Both the position numbers and the translations under genes were made by a program. DNA of 5,112 nucleotides from Planctomycetaceae bacterium (lineage in GTDB: Bacteria > Planctomycetota > Planctomycetia > Planctomycetales > Planctomycetaceae). Shown here one piece after another: positions 1-5,040 of the stretch (position 1 is the first letter of the stretch; the number at the start of each line of letters is the position of its first letter). The stretch lies in the NCBI GenBank assembly GCA_020426125.1, contig JAGQQQ010000132.1, positions 1-5,112 of the forward strand. The letters run 5' to 3'. Below the pieces are notes generated by a model, which had not been told where the DNA came from, did no database searches, and worked only from the letters and a program-made list of their open reading frames with translations.

Positions 1-378
1 GACCCATTTCAACTTCGATGGCCCCGGATGAATAATCGAGAACAACTGCTGGTCCGGCATCGTTTCCACGACGCCGATGGCCAACATCAGCCGGCCCGCC
101 GTGACCCACCACTGGTCCAGTTCGATCTGGAACTTGATGTCCATCCAATTGGCGATCGCCTGCTCGACATTCTTGGTGGCCAGGAACAGGACGATCGACG
201 AACGGAACCACTGTTCGAGATCCCGTTCGAACTCTTCGTCCCATTCTTTGTCCGGTTGGACGCGGGCGCGGACCATACGCAGAAGCGGAATGGCGATCAT
301 CCCCACAATGAATCGCGCGGCCGGACGCATGACCGGGGCGAGCACTCGTTGAATGAGCCATTCTTTGGGTAACGGCAC
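1..378 (-). CDS. Partial hypothetical protein, N-terminal 126 residues
   Basis: I do not recognise the family. The frame is open from 378 to the left edge, so the C-terminus lies outside the window. The 126 visible residues read like a real protein: helix-rich, with several Trp, in an ordered amphipathic pattern. Residues 23-36 (FIVGMIAIPLLRMV) and 92-104 are apolar and could be membrane-contacting. Between them lies a charged stretch, residues 39-56, containing DKEWDEEFERDLEQ, and a Trp pair at 90-91. There is no signal peptide. I chose the GTG at 376-378 because an AGGA lies seven bases upstream of it. In-frame GTG and TTG codons further upstream (TTG at 391-393, for example) have no such site, and no in-frame ATG exists there. 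The gene is divergent from the DUF2617 gene. A peripheral or integral membrane role is only inferred. The plus-strand ORF opposite it (28-372) is an antisense shadow. Confidence 0.7.
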   Translation of the reverse strand, partial: MPLPKEWLIQRVLAPVMRPAARFIVGMIAIPLLRMVRARVQPDKEWDEEFERDLEQWFRSSIVLFLATKNVEQAIANWMDIKFQIELDQWWVTAGRLMLAIGVVETMPDQQLFSIIHPGPSKLKWV

Positions 379-385
379 CAAAACG

Positions 386-391
386 TCCTGC
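386..391 (-). promoter_or_regulatory. Ribosome binding site deciding the GTG start at 378
   Basis: On the minus strand this reads GCAGGA, with seven bases between AGGA and the GTG at 376-378. It is the only good Shine-Dalgarno in front of any in-frame start of the partial left-hand gene. It therefore decides the start, although ATG is absent. Confidence 0.5.
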
Positions 392-488
392 AAAGAGTTT
401 CGAGGAAGCACTGTCAAAGACGATCGCTCAACTGCTGAGCATTCGACCGTCACACAACTGTCAAGGGGCAACAAACCCGCTCGCGGAA

Positions 489-514
489 GTTTCCTCGGAA
501 ACCCAAAAGGTTTC
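489..514. repeat. Two overlapping, mutually exclusive inverted repeats
   Basis: Three arms lie in a row. GTTTCC (489-494) pairs with GGAAAC (497-502). The overlapping GAAACC (498-503) pairs with GGTTTC (509-514) across the loop CAAAA. The middle arm cannot pair with both sides at once. The element sits in the divergent intergenic region, about 11 bases upstream of the weak -35 candidate of the DUF2617 gene. It could be an operator with two half-site pairs or, if transcribed, alternative hairpins. The geometry is seen directly; the role is inferred. Confidence 0.35.
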
Positions 515-524
515 AACATCCCCC

Positions 525-553
525 TTCGACGGGCCGACGAGCCGACCTATACT
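525..553 (+). promoter_or_regulatory. Weak sigma70-type promoter candidate for the DUF2617 gene
   Basis: TATACT at 548-553 matches the -10 consensus at five of six positions. Seventeen bases upstream, TTCGAC at 525-530 is only a poor -35. Transcription would start near 560, about 50 bases ahead of the ATG at 610. It is the best -10 hexamer I found in the 379-609 gap. Confidence 0.35.
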
Positions 554-609
554 TGAGCAAATCCATTCGACTCTCATTTCCCATTTCAATTTCGGAAGGA
601 GACTCCTGA

Positions 610-1155
610 ATGAATGCCCAATCCTTCCGCCCGAGCATTCACGAAACGTGCTATCGGTTGTTCACCCGGCCGTTGCACCCCGAATTGTTCAGTCCGGCGG
701 TTGTCGGCCGACTGAAGACCTCGAAATATTCCGTTTCTCTTGGCATCTGTTCGGGAGGCCACTTCCTGCAATTGAGCGACGGCCAACACGGCATCTCCGA
801 AGTCACCGCCCCAGACAGCCAGGTGCTGACCTCCTTCGGTCATCAGCGGACCTACTTCTTTCAGGACGATGAAGAGCTTCAAGTCGAAGCGGACTGTCCA
901 TTTCGCTACCGGTTCACCGGTCAGATCGACCCGGTGGAGTATTCGGTGTTTTCCCGCGTCCAGATGGAGCTCGAAGAGCAAGCTCACCGTGCGTTTCTTT
1001 CGTTCCGATACCCCGCGAAAAACCGGTTGTTCCCGGGCCCGCTGAGTCTGATTCAGGTCGAAGGGAGCGAACGAATGCTCAACGTCCACACCTTTCATAC
1101 CTTTCCCGAGGACTCCACGATCCTGCGAACACAAACGCTTTTCGAATTGAATTGA
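610..1155 (+). CDS. DUF2617-family protein of unknown function
   Basis: This is a soluble 181-residue protein with no signal peptide or membrane segment. Two blocks recall the DUF2617 family (a function-unknown family best known to me from actinobacteria): a central segment around residues 43-62 (SLGICSGGHFLQLSDGQHGI), and a C-terminal block at residues 160-176, HTFHTFPEDSTILRTQT. Actinobacterial members have a similar Trp/His-x-His-x-x-Pro-x-(Asp/Glu)-x-x-x-(Leu/Ile)-x-x-(Thr)-(Arg)-Thr pattern there. RPLHPELF lies near the N-terminus (residues 20-27). The length fits the family. The ATG at 610 has a strong Shine-Dalgarno, GGAAGGAG at 594-601, with eight bases of spacing. The spacer contains CTCCT, so AGGAG-A-CTCCT (597-607) is a small palindrome, but its one-base loop cannot fold as a hairpin. 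A terminator follows 10 bases after the stop, so the gene is probably monocistronic. Family assignment is from memory of conserved blocks, not a search. Confidence 0.8.
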   Translation: MNAQSFRPSIHETCYRLFTRPLHPELFSPAVVGRLKTSKYSVSLGICSGGHFLQLSDGQHGISEVTAPDSQVLTSFGHQRTYFFQDDEELQVEADCPFRYRFTGQIDPVEYSVFSRVQMELEEQAHRAFLSFRYPAKNRLFPGPLSLIQVEGSERMLNVHTFHTFPEDSTILRTQTLFELN

Positions 1156-1165
1156 TGGGAGTGCT

Positions 1166-1190
1166 TGGAACCCCAGTCGGGGCTTTTTTT
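1166..1190 (+). terminator. Rho-independent terminator of the DUF2617 gene
   Basis: CCCC (1171-1174), loop AGTC and GGGG (1179-1182) form a compact G/C stem. One C separates it from a run of seven T (1184-1190). It begins about 10 bases after the stop codon at 1153-1155. The stem is short (four pairs), but the position and T-run make it convincing. Confidence 0.7.
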
Positions 1191-1202
1191 GCCGAGCTGA
1201 GA

Positions 1203-1232
1203 TTGTCCTGTCCCGGTCCGTCGAGATACACT
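1203..1232 (+). promoter_or_regulatory. Possible promoter of the anti-sigma-like gene
   Basis: TTGTCC (1203-1208) and TACACT (1227-1232) each match the sigma70 consensus at four of six positions, with an 18-base spacer. They lie just downstream of the terminator and 37 bases upstream of the ATG at 1269. That is the right place, but the hexamers are weak. Confidence 0.3.
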
Positions 1233-1268
1233 GAATCTCCGCGAAATGTGTTGATTCCCAACGAGTGA

Positions 1269-1787
1269 ATGGCCATGGCCACTTGCGATGAAATCTTTGA
1301 CAGACTGCTCGACGGAGAGACCCGCGCCCGGGATGTGGTGGAACACCTTCAACATTGCCCTCGCTGTCGGGCGATGCAGTCGATTGTTGAACCGATTGTC
1401 TCTGTTGGCCAGTCGAGTTCGGGAACATTGAGTTCGTCCTCTTCGGATGGTTGGACCTCGACTGGAGTCTCCCCTGAAGCGGAGTCCATCGCGCGAGGTG
1501 CCGCAGAACGATTGGCCGCTGGCGAGCATCAGCACTCGGTCGCATCGGGAGGGGTGGTTCGCACAACTGGCAGGAAGATGTATTGGCCCTATCTCGCTGC
1601 CTTTGCCATGGGGGCTGTTGCGTCTCTGGCTGTCGCCGCAGGGTTGACCTCGCAGCAACTAACGCCATCCGGGATGAACGGCGCGGCTGTTTGTCTTTGG
1701 ACCTCGAGGAACGTTCGGGATCCCAAATCCGATGATGTGGTGTTGACGTGTGTGGCTTGCCACTTGACCCCGTCTCCACATCGGTGA
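1269..1787 (+). CDS. Anti-sigma-factor-like membrane protein with C-terminal CxxCH
   Basis: This 172-residue protein has the layout of a zinc-type (ZAS-like) anti-sigma factor. Residues 6-33 carry Cys6, then His26-x3-Cys30-x2-Cys33, the usual ligand pattern. A Ser/Thr-rich linker (45-73) follows, then one transmembrane helix at about 105-126 (YLAAFAMGAVASLAVAAGL). The roughly 45-residue extracytoplasmic tail contains Cys142 and, at 161-165, CVACH, a c-type-haem-like CxxCH motif. In known families the N-terminal domain binds and holds an ECF sigma factor at the membrane. Here no sigma gene is adjacent in the window, so the partner is unknown. Basic residues (R98, R102, K103) just before the helix fit a cytoplasmic N-terminus. 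Two tandem ATGGCC units make 1269 or 1275 possible starts, and neither has a clear Shine-Dalgarno. Alternatives are a zinc-finger-like membrane protein unrelated to sigma factors, or a zinc rather than haem site at the C-terminus. Confidence 0.7.
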   Translation: MAMATCDEIFDRLLDGETRARDVVEHLQHCPRCRAMQSIVEPIVSVGQSSSGTLSSSSSDGWTSTGVSPEAESIARGAAERLAAGEHQHSVASGGVVRTTGRKMYWPYLAAFAMGAVASLAVAAGLTSQQLTPSGMNGAAVCLWTSRNVRDPKSDDVVLTCVACHLTPSPHR

Positions 1788-2025
1788 AACGTGCGTGGTG
1801 TCTTTCGTGAAAGATGAAGCTGTTTCTGGCCGCTCCTCGGCCGTGGGTGCCCGCATCTCTCGATCGTGGGAGACTCATCCGTGATCTGAACCGATTCAAA
1901 TTGCATTTCGCTTGGGAAGCGTTTCCCATTGAACGGAAGACGATCCCGATGTTCGAATTGCCATCATTCTTCTGGTTCGTCTGGTCTGTTTTTTTCGCAT
2001 CGAATTCAAACGGATGTGCGTTCCC
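1788..2025. other. Intergenic region with two short stem-loops
   Basis: This 238-base gap separates the anti-sigma-like gene from the hypothetical gene. It has TCTTTC-GT-GAAAGA at 1801-1814, soon after the upstream stop codon, and TGGGAA-GCGT-TTCCCA at 1913-1928. Neither is followed by a T-run. A seven-T run at 1989-1995 has no stem before it. I found no promoter with both hexamers acceptable. A 77-codon plus-strand ORF (1814-2047) crosses the region and overlaps the next gene. It lacks a Shine-Dalgarno and resembles no family I know, so I do not call it. Confidence 0.45.
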
Positions 2026-2595
2026 ATGTCATTCTATCTTGATCTGAGCCTCATCCGCACGACGGAGACCGAACGAGTCTCCGCACTTGTCGAGTCCGAC
2101 GCGTTGCGTGAGGCGGTTTCCCCGCTGTCCGATTTTGGCGGGCCGAGCGTGCAGGCCCTTGTTTTTACGTCCCATTCCGGATGGACGGTGGTCGCCGCCG
2201 GAGTGGGGTACAGTGTGGCCTTTTGCGAGCAGGCCTCACGTACCTTGGGGACGGATGCCATCGCGATTATGGTGTCCGATTGCGTTGCGGCGAATTTGCG
2301 ACTGTTCCAAAATGGCGAAGAGACGTTTTCCCATGAAGTTGGGGAAGCCTATGGCACCGTTTCACCGCCCGATGAAGAGGAATGTCTCGCGGCGATCCAT
2401 CCTTGGATCTCCCCCCGCTTCAGCCGGGACAGCGCAGAATTCGTTGTCTCGGAACTCGATTTGATGGATCAGGACAGTCTTGGTGACCTTCTGGAACTTG
2501 TCGGAATTCCCGCGTCGATGGCTTATGGCCCCCCCGAAGACATCGATCACATCGCTTCCTATGGACTTCCGGCGATCGCAGCGATCATCCGATGA
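2026..2595 (+). CDS. Hypothetical protein, soluble, 189 residues
   Basis: I do not recognise a named family. The protein is acidic, without signal peptide or membrane segment. Its middle (GWTVV..., then RTLGTDAIAIMVSDCVAANLRLFQNGEE, described here in parts) has the feel of small alpha/beta proteins in which an 'LGT-D-A' helix turn leads to a strand, a 'V-D' turn and 'L-F-x-x-G-E'. Some immunity-like or uncharacterised proteins share this layout, but that is only a resemblance. The C-terminus alternates Asp/Glu-rich helices with Gly-Ile-Pro and Gly-Leu-Pro turns. I prefer the ATG at 2026 (MSFYLDLSLI); an in-frame ATG at 2014 adds four residues, and neither has a good Shine-Dalgarno. A C7 run at 2529-2535 lies inside the frame. 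The stop codon ends two bases before the end of the convergent DnaA-like gene. Confidence 0.7.
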   Translation: MSFYLDLSLIRTTETERVSALVESDALREAVSPLSDFGGPSVQALVFTSHSGWTVVAAGVGYSVAFCEQASRTLGTDAIAIMVSDCVAANLRLFQNGEETFSHEVGEAYGTVSPPDEEECLAAIHPWISPRFSRDSAEFVVSELDLMDQDSLGDLLELVGIPASMAYGPPEDIDHIASYGLPAIAAIIR

Positions 2596-2597
2596 GG

Positions 2598-3620
2598 TCA
2601 TCCCTTCTTCTGGAGTTCCCGTCGGATTGTTCCGAGATGATGTTCCAGCGCGATGTCGGATTCGAGCTGGTTGGCGACTTTTCGGCAGGCATGGATGACC
2701 GTGCTGTGGTTGTTTCGGCGGAAGTATTCACCGATCTCGACATAGTTGAGATTCAATAGTTCCCGAGCAAGTGCCATGGCTGCTTGACGTGCTTGTGAGA
2801 TCCGTTGGGTTCGACTTTCTCCACGAAGCTCCTCGACGGTCACTCCAAACTCTCGGGCTGTCACCCGAGCAATTTCCGACAATGTGATTCCGTTTCCGGG
2901 CAAGCGGAATTCAATCGGAGAGGGGAACGTACCTTCGCGAAGATCGGATGGCGCGATCCCCTCTGAACAGATCTGCGCAACCAGCCCTGCCAACTCCCGA
3001 GGGGAGACATCGAACTTCTTCGCCAAAGTGTCCAAAGTCTGGGACGGGACATGGAGTGATTCGGCCTCGAAGAAGCCTTTTAATAGCTTCCGCCGACTCG
3101 GAATTGACAGCGGTTCGATCCCGACACAGATTCCCCCCTGGATCCGGTTTGCGAGTTTTCGGGAAAACCCGGGGATCTCATTCGGCATCTTGGTCGTTGT
3201 GAACATCACGCGGCCGCCATTGCCGGTAATGTCGTCAATCACAGCGATCAGTTGCCGCTGAGTTTCGTTTCGCCGTTCCAGGGTCTGCAAATCCTCACAG
3301 ATCAGGAGTTTTGTGTCCTGCCGATACTTTTTCTGAAATTGACGGACGATGTTTCGCGAGGATGCATCCGCGAGTTTTGCGGCGAATTGGGAGCCTGTGA
3401 GGAAATGGATACGGCTTGCCTGTTGGTCCCCTTGCCAGGACTGAAAGAGCTGGCGAGCCAAAAGCGATTTGCCATATCCCGAGGGCGCGACAACCGTCAC
3501 GATCGGGATCCCGGTACGGCGCGACTTGGGAGACAGTTTCTGAACGGCTGCCAGAGCCAAACGGTTCTCAGGCAACACCTGAAACTTTCGTGGGTCGAAC
3601 TGCCGAAGGTTCGGGCTCAT
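2598..3620 (-). CDS. DnaA-like AAA+ ATPase lacking domains I and II
   Basis: This 340-residue paralogue of the replication initiator DnaA consists of domains III and IV after only a few N-terminal residues. The start of domain III is seen in FDPRKFQVLPENRLALAAV (8-26). The Walker A region is APSGYGKS (45-52), with Ala where the first Gly is usual. Walker B is LLICEDLQTL (105-114), Glu-Asp instead of Asp-Asp. Sensor 1 is around TTTKMPNEIP (141-150). Arg159 sits where box VII has its arginine finger, and Arg208 in SPRELAG matches the sensor 2 arginine. Domain IV spans about 245-336 and ends in the signature NNHSTVIHACRKV (303-315). Arg270, Arg278, Gln279 and His305 align with DNA-contacting R399, R407, Q408 and H434 of E. 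coli DnaA, but Asn304 replaces D433 and Ser306 replaces T435. Without domain I it should not load DnaB helicase in the normal way, so it is more likely an accessory or regulatory DnaA-box binder. I chose ATG at 3620: the frame opens to 3839 but the upstream part overlaps the preceding gene and lacks homology. The start has no Shine-Dalgarno of its own. Confidence 0.88.
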   Translation of the reverse strand: MSPNLRQFDPRKFQVLPENRLALAAVQKLSPKSRRTGIPIVTVVAPSGYGKSLLARQLFQSWQGDQQASRIHFLTGSQFAAKLADASSRNIVRQFQKKYRQDTKLLICEDLQTLERRNETQRQLIAVIDDITGNGGRVMFTTTKMPNEIPGFSRKLANRIQGGICVGIEPLSIPSRRKLLKGFFEAESLHVPSQTLDTLAKKFDVSPRELAGLVAQICSEGIAPSDLREGTFPSPIEFRLPGNGITLSEIARVTAREFGVTVEELRGESRTQRISQARQAAMALARELLNLNYVEIGEYFRRNNHSTVIHACRKVANQLESDIALEHHLGTIRRELQKKG

Positions 3621-3640
3621 CGCTGCTTGCTGTTTCCCAT
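3617..3640 (-). CDS. Seven-codon leader ORF overlapping the DnaA-like start
   Basis: The minus strand reads ATG at 3640, seven sense codons (MGNSKQR) and TGA at 3619-3617. The stop overlaps the ATG of the DnaA-like gene as ATGA. GGAAAG lies at 3650-3645, a good Shine-Dalgarno position for this mini-ORF, whereas the DnaA-like ATG has none at normal distance. This suggests translational coupling: ribosomes terminating here would restart on the DnaA-like gene. A second reading is that GGAAAG simply serves the DnaA-like ATG from too far away (24 bases). The arrangement is seen directly; the function is inferred. Confidence 0.35.
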   Translation of the reverse strand: MGNSKQR

Positions 3641-3644
3641 GTTT

Positions 3645-3650
3645 CTTTCC
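3645..3650 (-). promoter_or_regulatory. Shine-Dalgarno of the leader ORF
   Basis: GGAAAG on the minus strand is four bases upstream of the leader ATG at 3640 (six from the GGAA core). It is the only purine-rich site in the 46-base gap placed correctly for any start codon. Confidence 0.4.
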
Positions 3651-3666
3651 GTGCGGGACGTCTTGG

Positions 3667-4938
3667 TCAGACGTGGGGCTTGTCAAACTCGATTCCGGCG
3701 GAAACCGCCTCGATGCGTTCACGGGCAATATCGGCCCAGGGACCCCGGGAATCGTGGCGGAGATACTCTTTCCAATATTTCTGAGCTTGATCGGAACGGC
3801 CCAGCTCGAGCAGCGTTTCCGCGAGATGGAAGTTGGCATCCGGGTATTCGGGGAGCAACTCGAGGGCCTTCAAAAAGGCAGCCTTGGCGGACGAGAATTC
3901 TCCCAACTCCCGATGGATGCATCCGATCTGCGTCCAAGCTTCGAGGAAGTCGGGATCATTCTCCGCTGCGATGGAATACCGTTCCAGGGCGGCGCGGGTG
4001 TGTCCTATCCGGTAGAGACATTCTCCCAATTGAAAATGGACATCGGAACTCTCTGGCGTTCGTAACGCCGCTTGCCGAAACGCATTCAGGGCATCATGTA
4101 AACGGCCAGCGTCGTACAAGCGGCACCCTTCGACGAGCCAATCTCCTGGTGGGGAAACAGGCTCCTCCTGTTTCATCAGAAATTGGATTGCCGTTACCGG
4201 ATTCGCTTCCCGAGTGCTTTCGGGCTCCGCCTGCACTCCTTCGAAGTCGAGCAAACGTTGGCCTGTCCGGGGGACAATCAGGCTATGCTGATCTCGCACG
4301 ACCACTCGGTTGTGGTGCGTGAGAATCTCCAACTGTTCCAGAGGGCGTTCGTAGCCCCGACGGACCGAAGGGAGTTTCTTCAGACTTTCCTCCAGTTCCC
4401 GGCTGGGAACGCCGGAATCCAATAACTCGCTTAAGCGGCGTGCGGAGCTGACTTCGCGAAAATCAAAATAAGGGAGCCTGTGGACCCGTTTGACGGGCTG
4501 AATGAGGCCGGCCCTTGCCCAGCTCCGAATAATCGGGACCCCGAGTCCTAAAATCTGTGACAACATGGCCGGCGTGTACAGGCGGTGGACTTGGTCGCGA
4601 TGCTCATTCAGCCCCAGTAATGCCAGCCACTGGGATTCGTTGACGACCTGGATGTCAACTCCGCGAGCCGCCCAATGCTCAGCCTGCTGGAGTTTGACAC
4701 TGGGCTGACCATTGTCCTCAAGTGGCCAGCCTTCCTCGCCCACCACGAGCATGGTCGTCTGGCGACTGATATGGTCGGTCGCGGTTCCCCCATTCTGGAC
4801 CACCAACCCTGCCGCCTCGGTATGCGTCATCGAGGCGAGTGTTCCGGTGAACGAGACCCGTTCCCCCTGCAGACAGAGGGAACTCTTGAGCCCCGTCTCG
4901 TTGGGAATCGGTTTGTCGGAAAAGGCCGGCTCAGACAT
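3667..4938 (-). CDS. BRCT - MerR-like HTH - TPR multidomain protein
   Basis: This cytoplasmic protein of 423 residues has three modules. A BRCT domain (about 20-110) contains FTGTL (30-34), a Gly-Gly pair at 50-51, TTMLVVG (61-67), Lys82 and Trp104. The Thr31-Gly32 and Lys82 positions correspond to the phosphate-binding pocket seen in single BRCT domains such as those of bacterial DNA ligase LigA. A MerR-like winged helix-turn-helix (about 120-190) has IRSWARAGLI (137-146) and the turn YFDFREV (157-163). A beta-rich linker (199-232, ending in RLLDF) leads to four TPR repeats at about 265-298, 299-332, 333-366 and 367-398. TPRs normally serve protein partners. The gene is 46 bases upstream of the DnaA-like gene on the same strand, probably one transcript. 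I chose ATG 4938; an in-frame GTG at 5031 would add 31 residues and start nine bases after the ABC gene. Neither start has a good Shine-Dalgarno. Function is unknown; a DNA-linked scaffold or regulator is inferred. Confidence 0.85.
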   Translation of the reverse strand: MSEPAFSDKPIPNETGLKSSLCLQGERVSFTGTLASMTHTEAAGLVVQNGGTATDHISRQTTMLVVGEEGWPLEDNGQPSVKLQQAEHWAARGVDIQVVNESQWLALLGLNEHRDQVHRLYTPAMLSQILGLGVPIIRSWARAGLIQPVKRVHRLPYFDFREVSSARRLSELLDSGVPSRELEESLKKLPSVRRGYERPLEQLEILTHHNRVVVRDQHSLIVPRTGQRLLDFEGVQAEPESTREANPVTAIQFLMKQEEPVSPPGDWLVEGCRLYDAGRLHDALNAFRQAALRTPESSDVHFQLGECLYRIGHTRAALERYSIAAENDPDFLEAWTQIGCIHRELGEFSSAKAAFLKALELLPEYPDANFHLAETLLELGRSDQAQKYWKEYLRHDSRGPWADIARERIEAVSAGIEFDKPHV

Positions 4939-5040
4939 GGGAGCGATTTCGAGAAACGATTCAAAGACCCGAACGATACCGTTGCGGCTCGACCAGGGCA
5001 AATGATCGCCTTGGTCAATGCCGGTTGTCACGAGTTCGGG

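Noticed and set aside
28..372. 114-codon plus-strand ORF at the left edge
   Set aside because: His/Asp/Arg-rich translation without family resemblance. The opposite strand encodes a more protein-like sequence with an SD-supported start.
586..1929. 447-codon minus-strand ORF spanning the DUF2617 and anti-sigma-like genes
   Set aside because: The translation is rich in Arg, Ser, Pro and Gln with no recognisable domain, and it lies antisense to two genes with recognisable features. It is a high-G+C shadow.
1989..1995. Seven-T run as a terminator
   Set aside because: No inverted repeat lies directly upstream on the plus strand, and on the minus strand the run would be A.
1814..2047. 77-codon plus-strand ORF between the anti-sigma-like and hypothetical genes
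   Set aside because: No Shine-Dalgarno, overlaps the next gene's start, and no recognisable family. A hydrophobic stretch (FFWFVWSVFF) comes from a T-rich tract. A small membrane protein cannot be fully excluded.
2572..2586. GCGATCGC followed by GCGATC as a regulatory palindrome
   Set aside because: It lies inside a coding frame (Ala-Ile-Ala-Ala-Ile) and is explained by codon choice.
3621..3839. N-terminal 73-residue extension of the DnaA-like ORF
   Set aside because: It overlaps the 3' end of the BRCT-TPR gene in another frame, does not resemble DnaA domain I, and is basic and Ser/Pro-rich as expected of a shadow.
3252..4322. 356-codon plus-strand ORF opposite the DnaA-like and BRCT genes
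   Set aside because: Low-complexity Arg/Gly/Pro/Ser composition, no domain, and it crosses two well-supported minus-strand genes and the gap between them.
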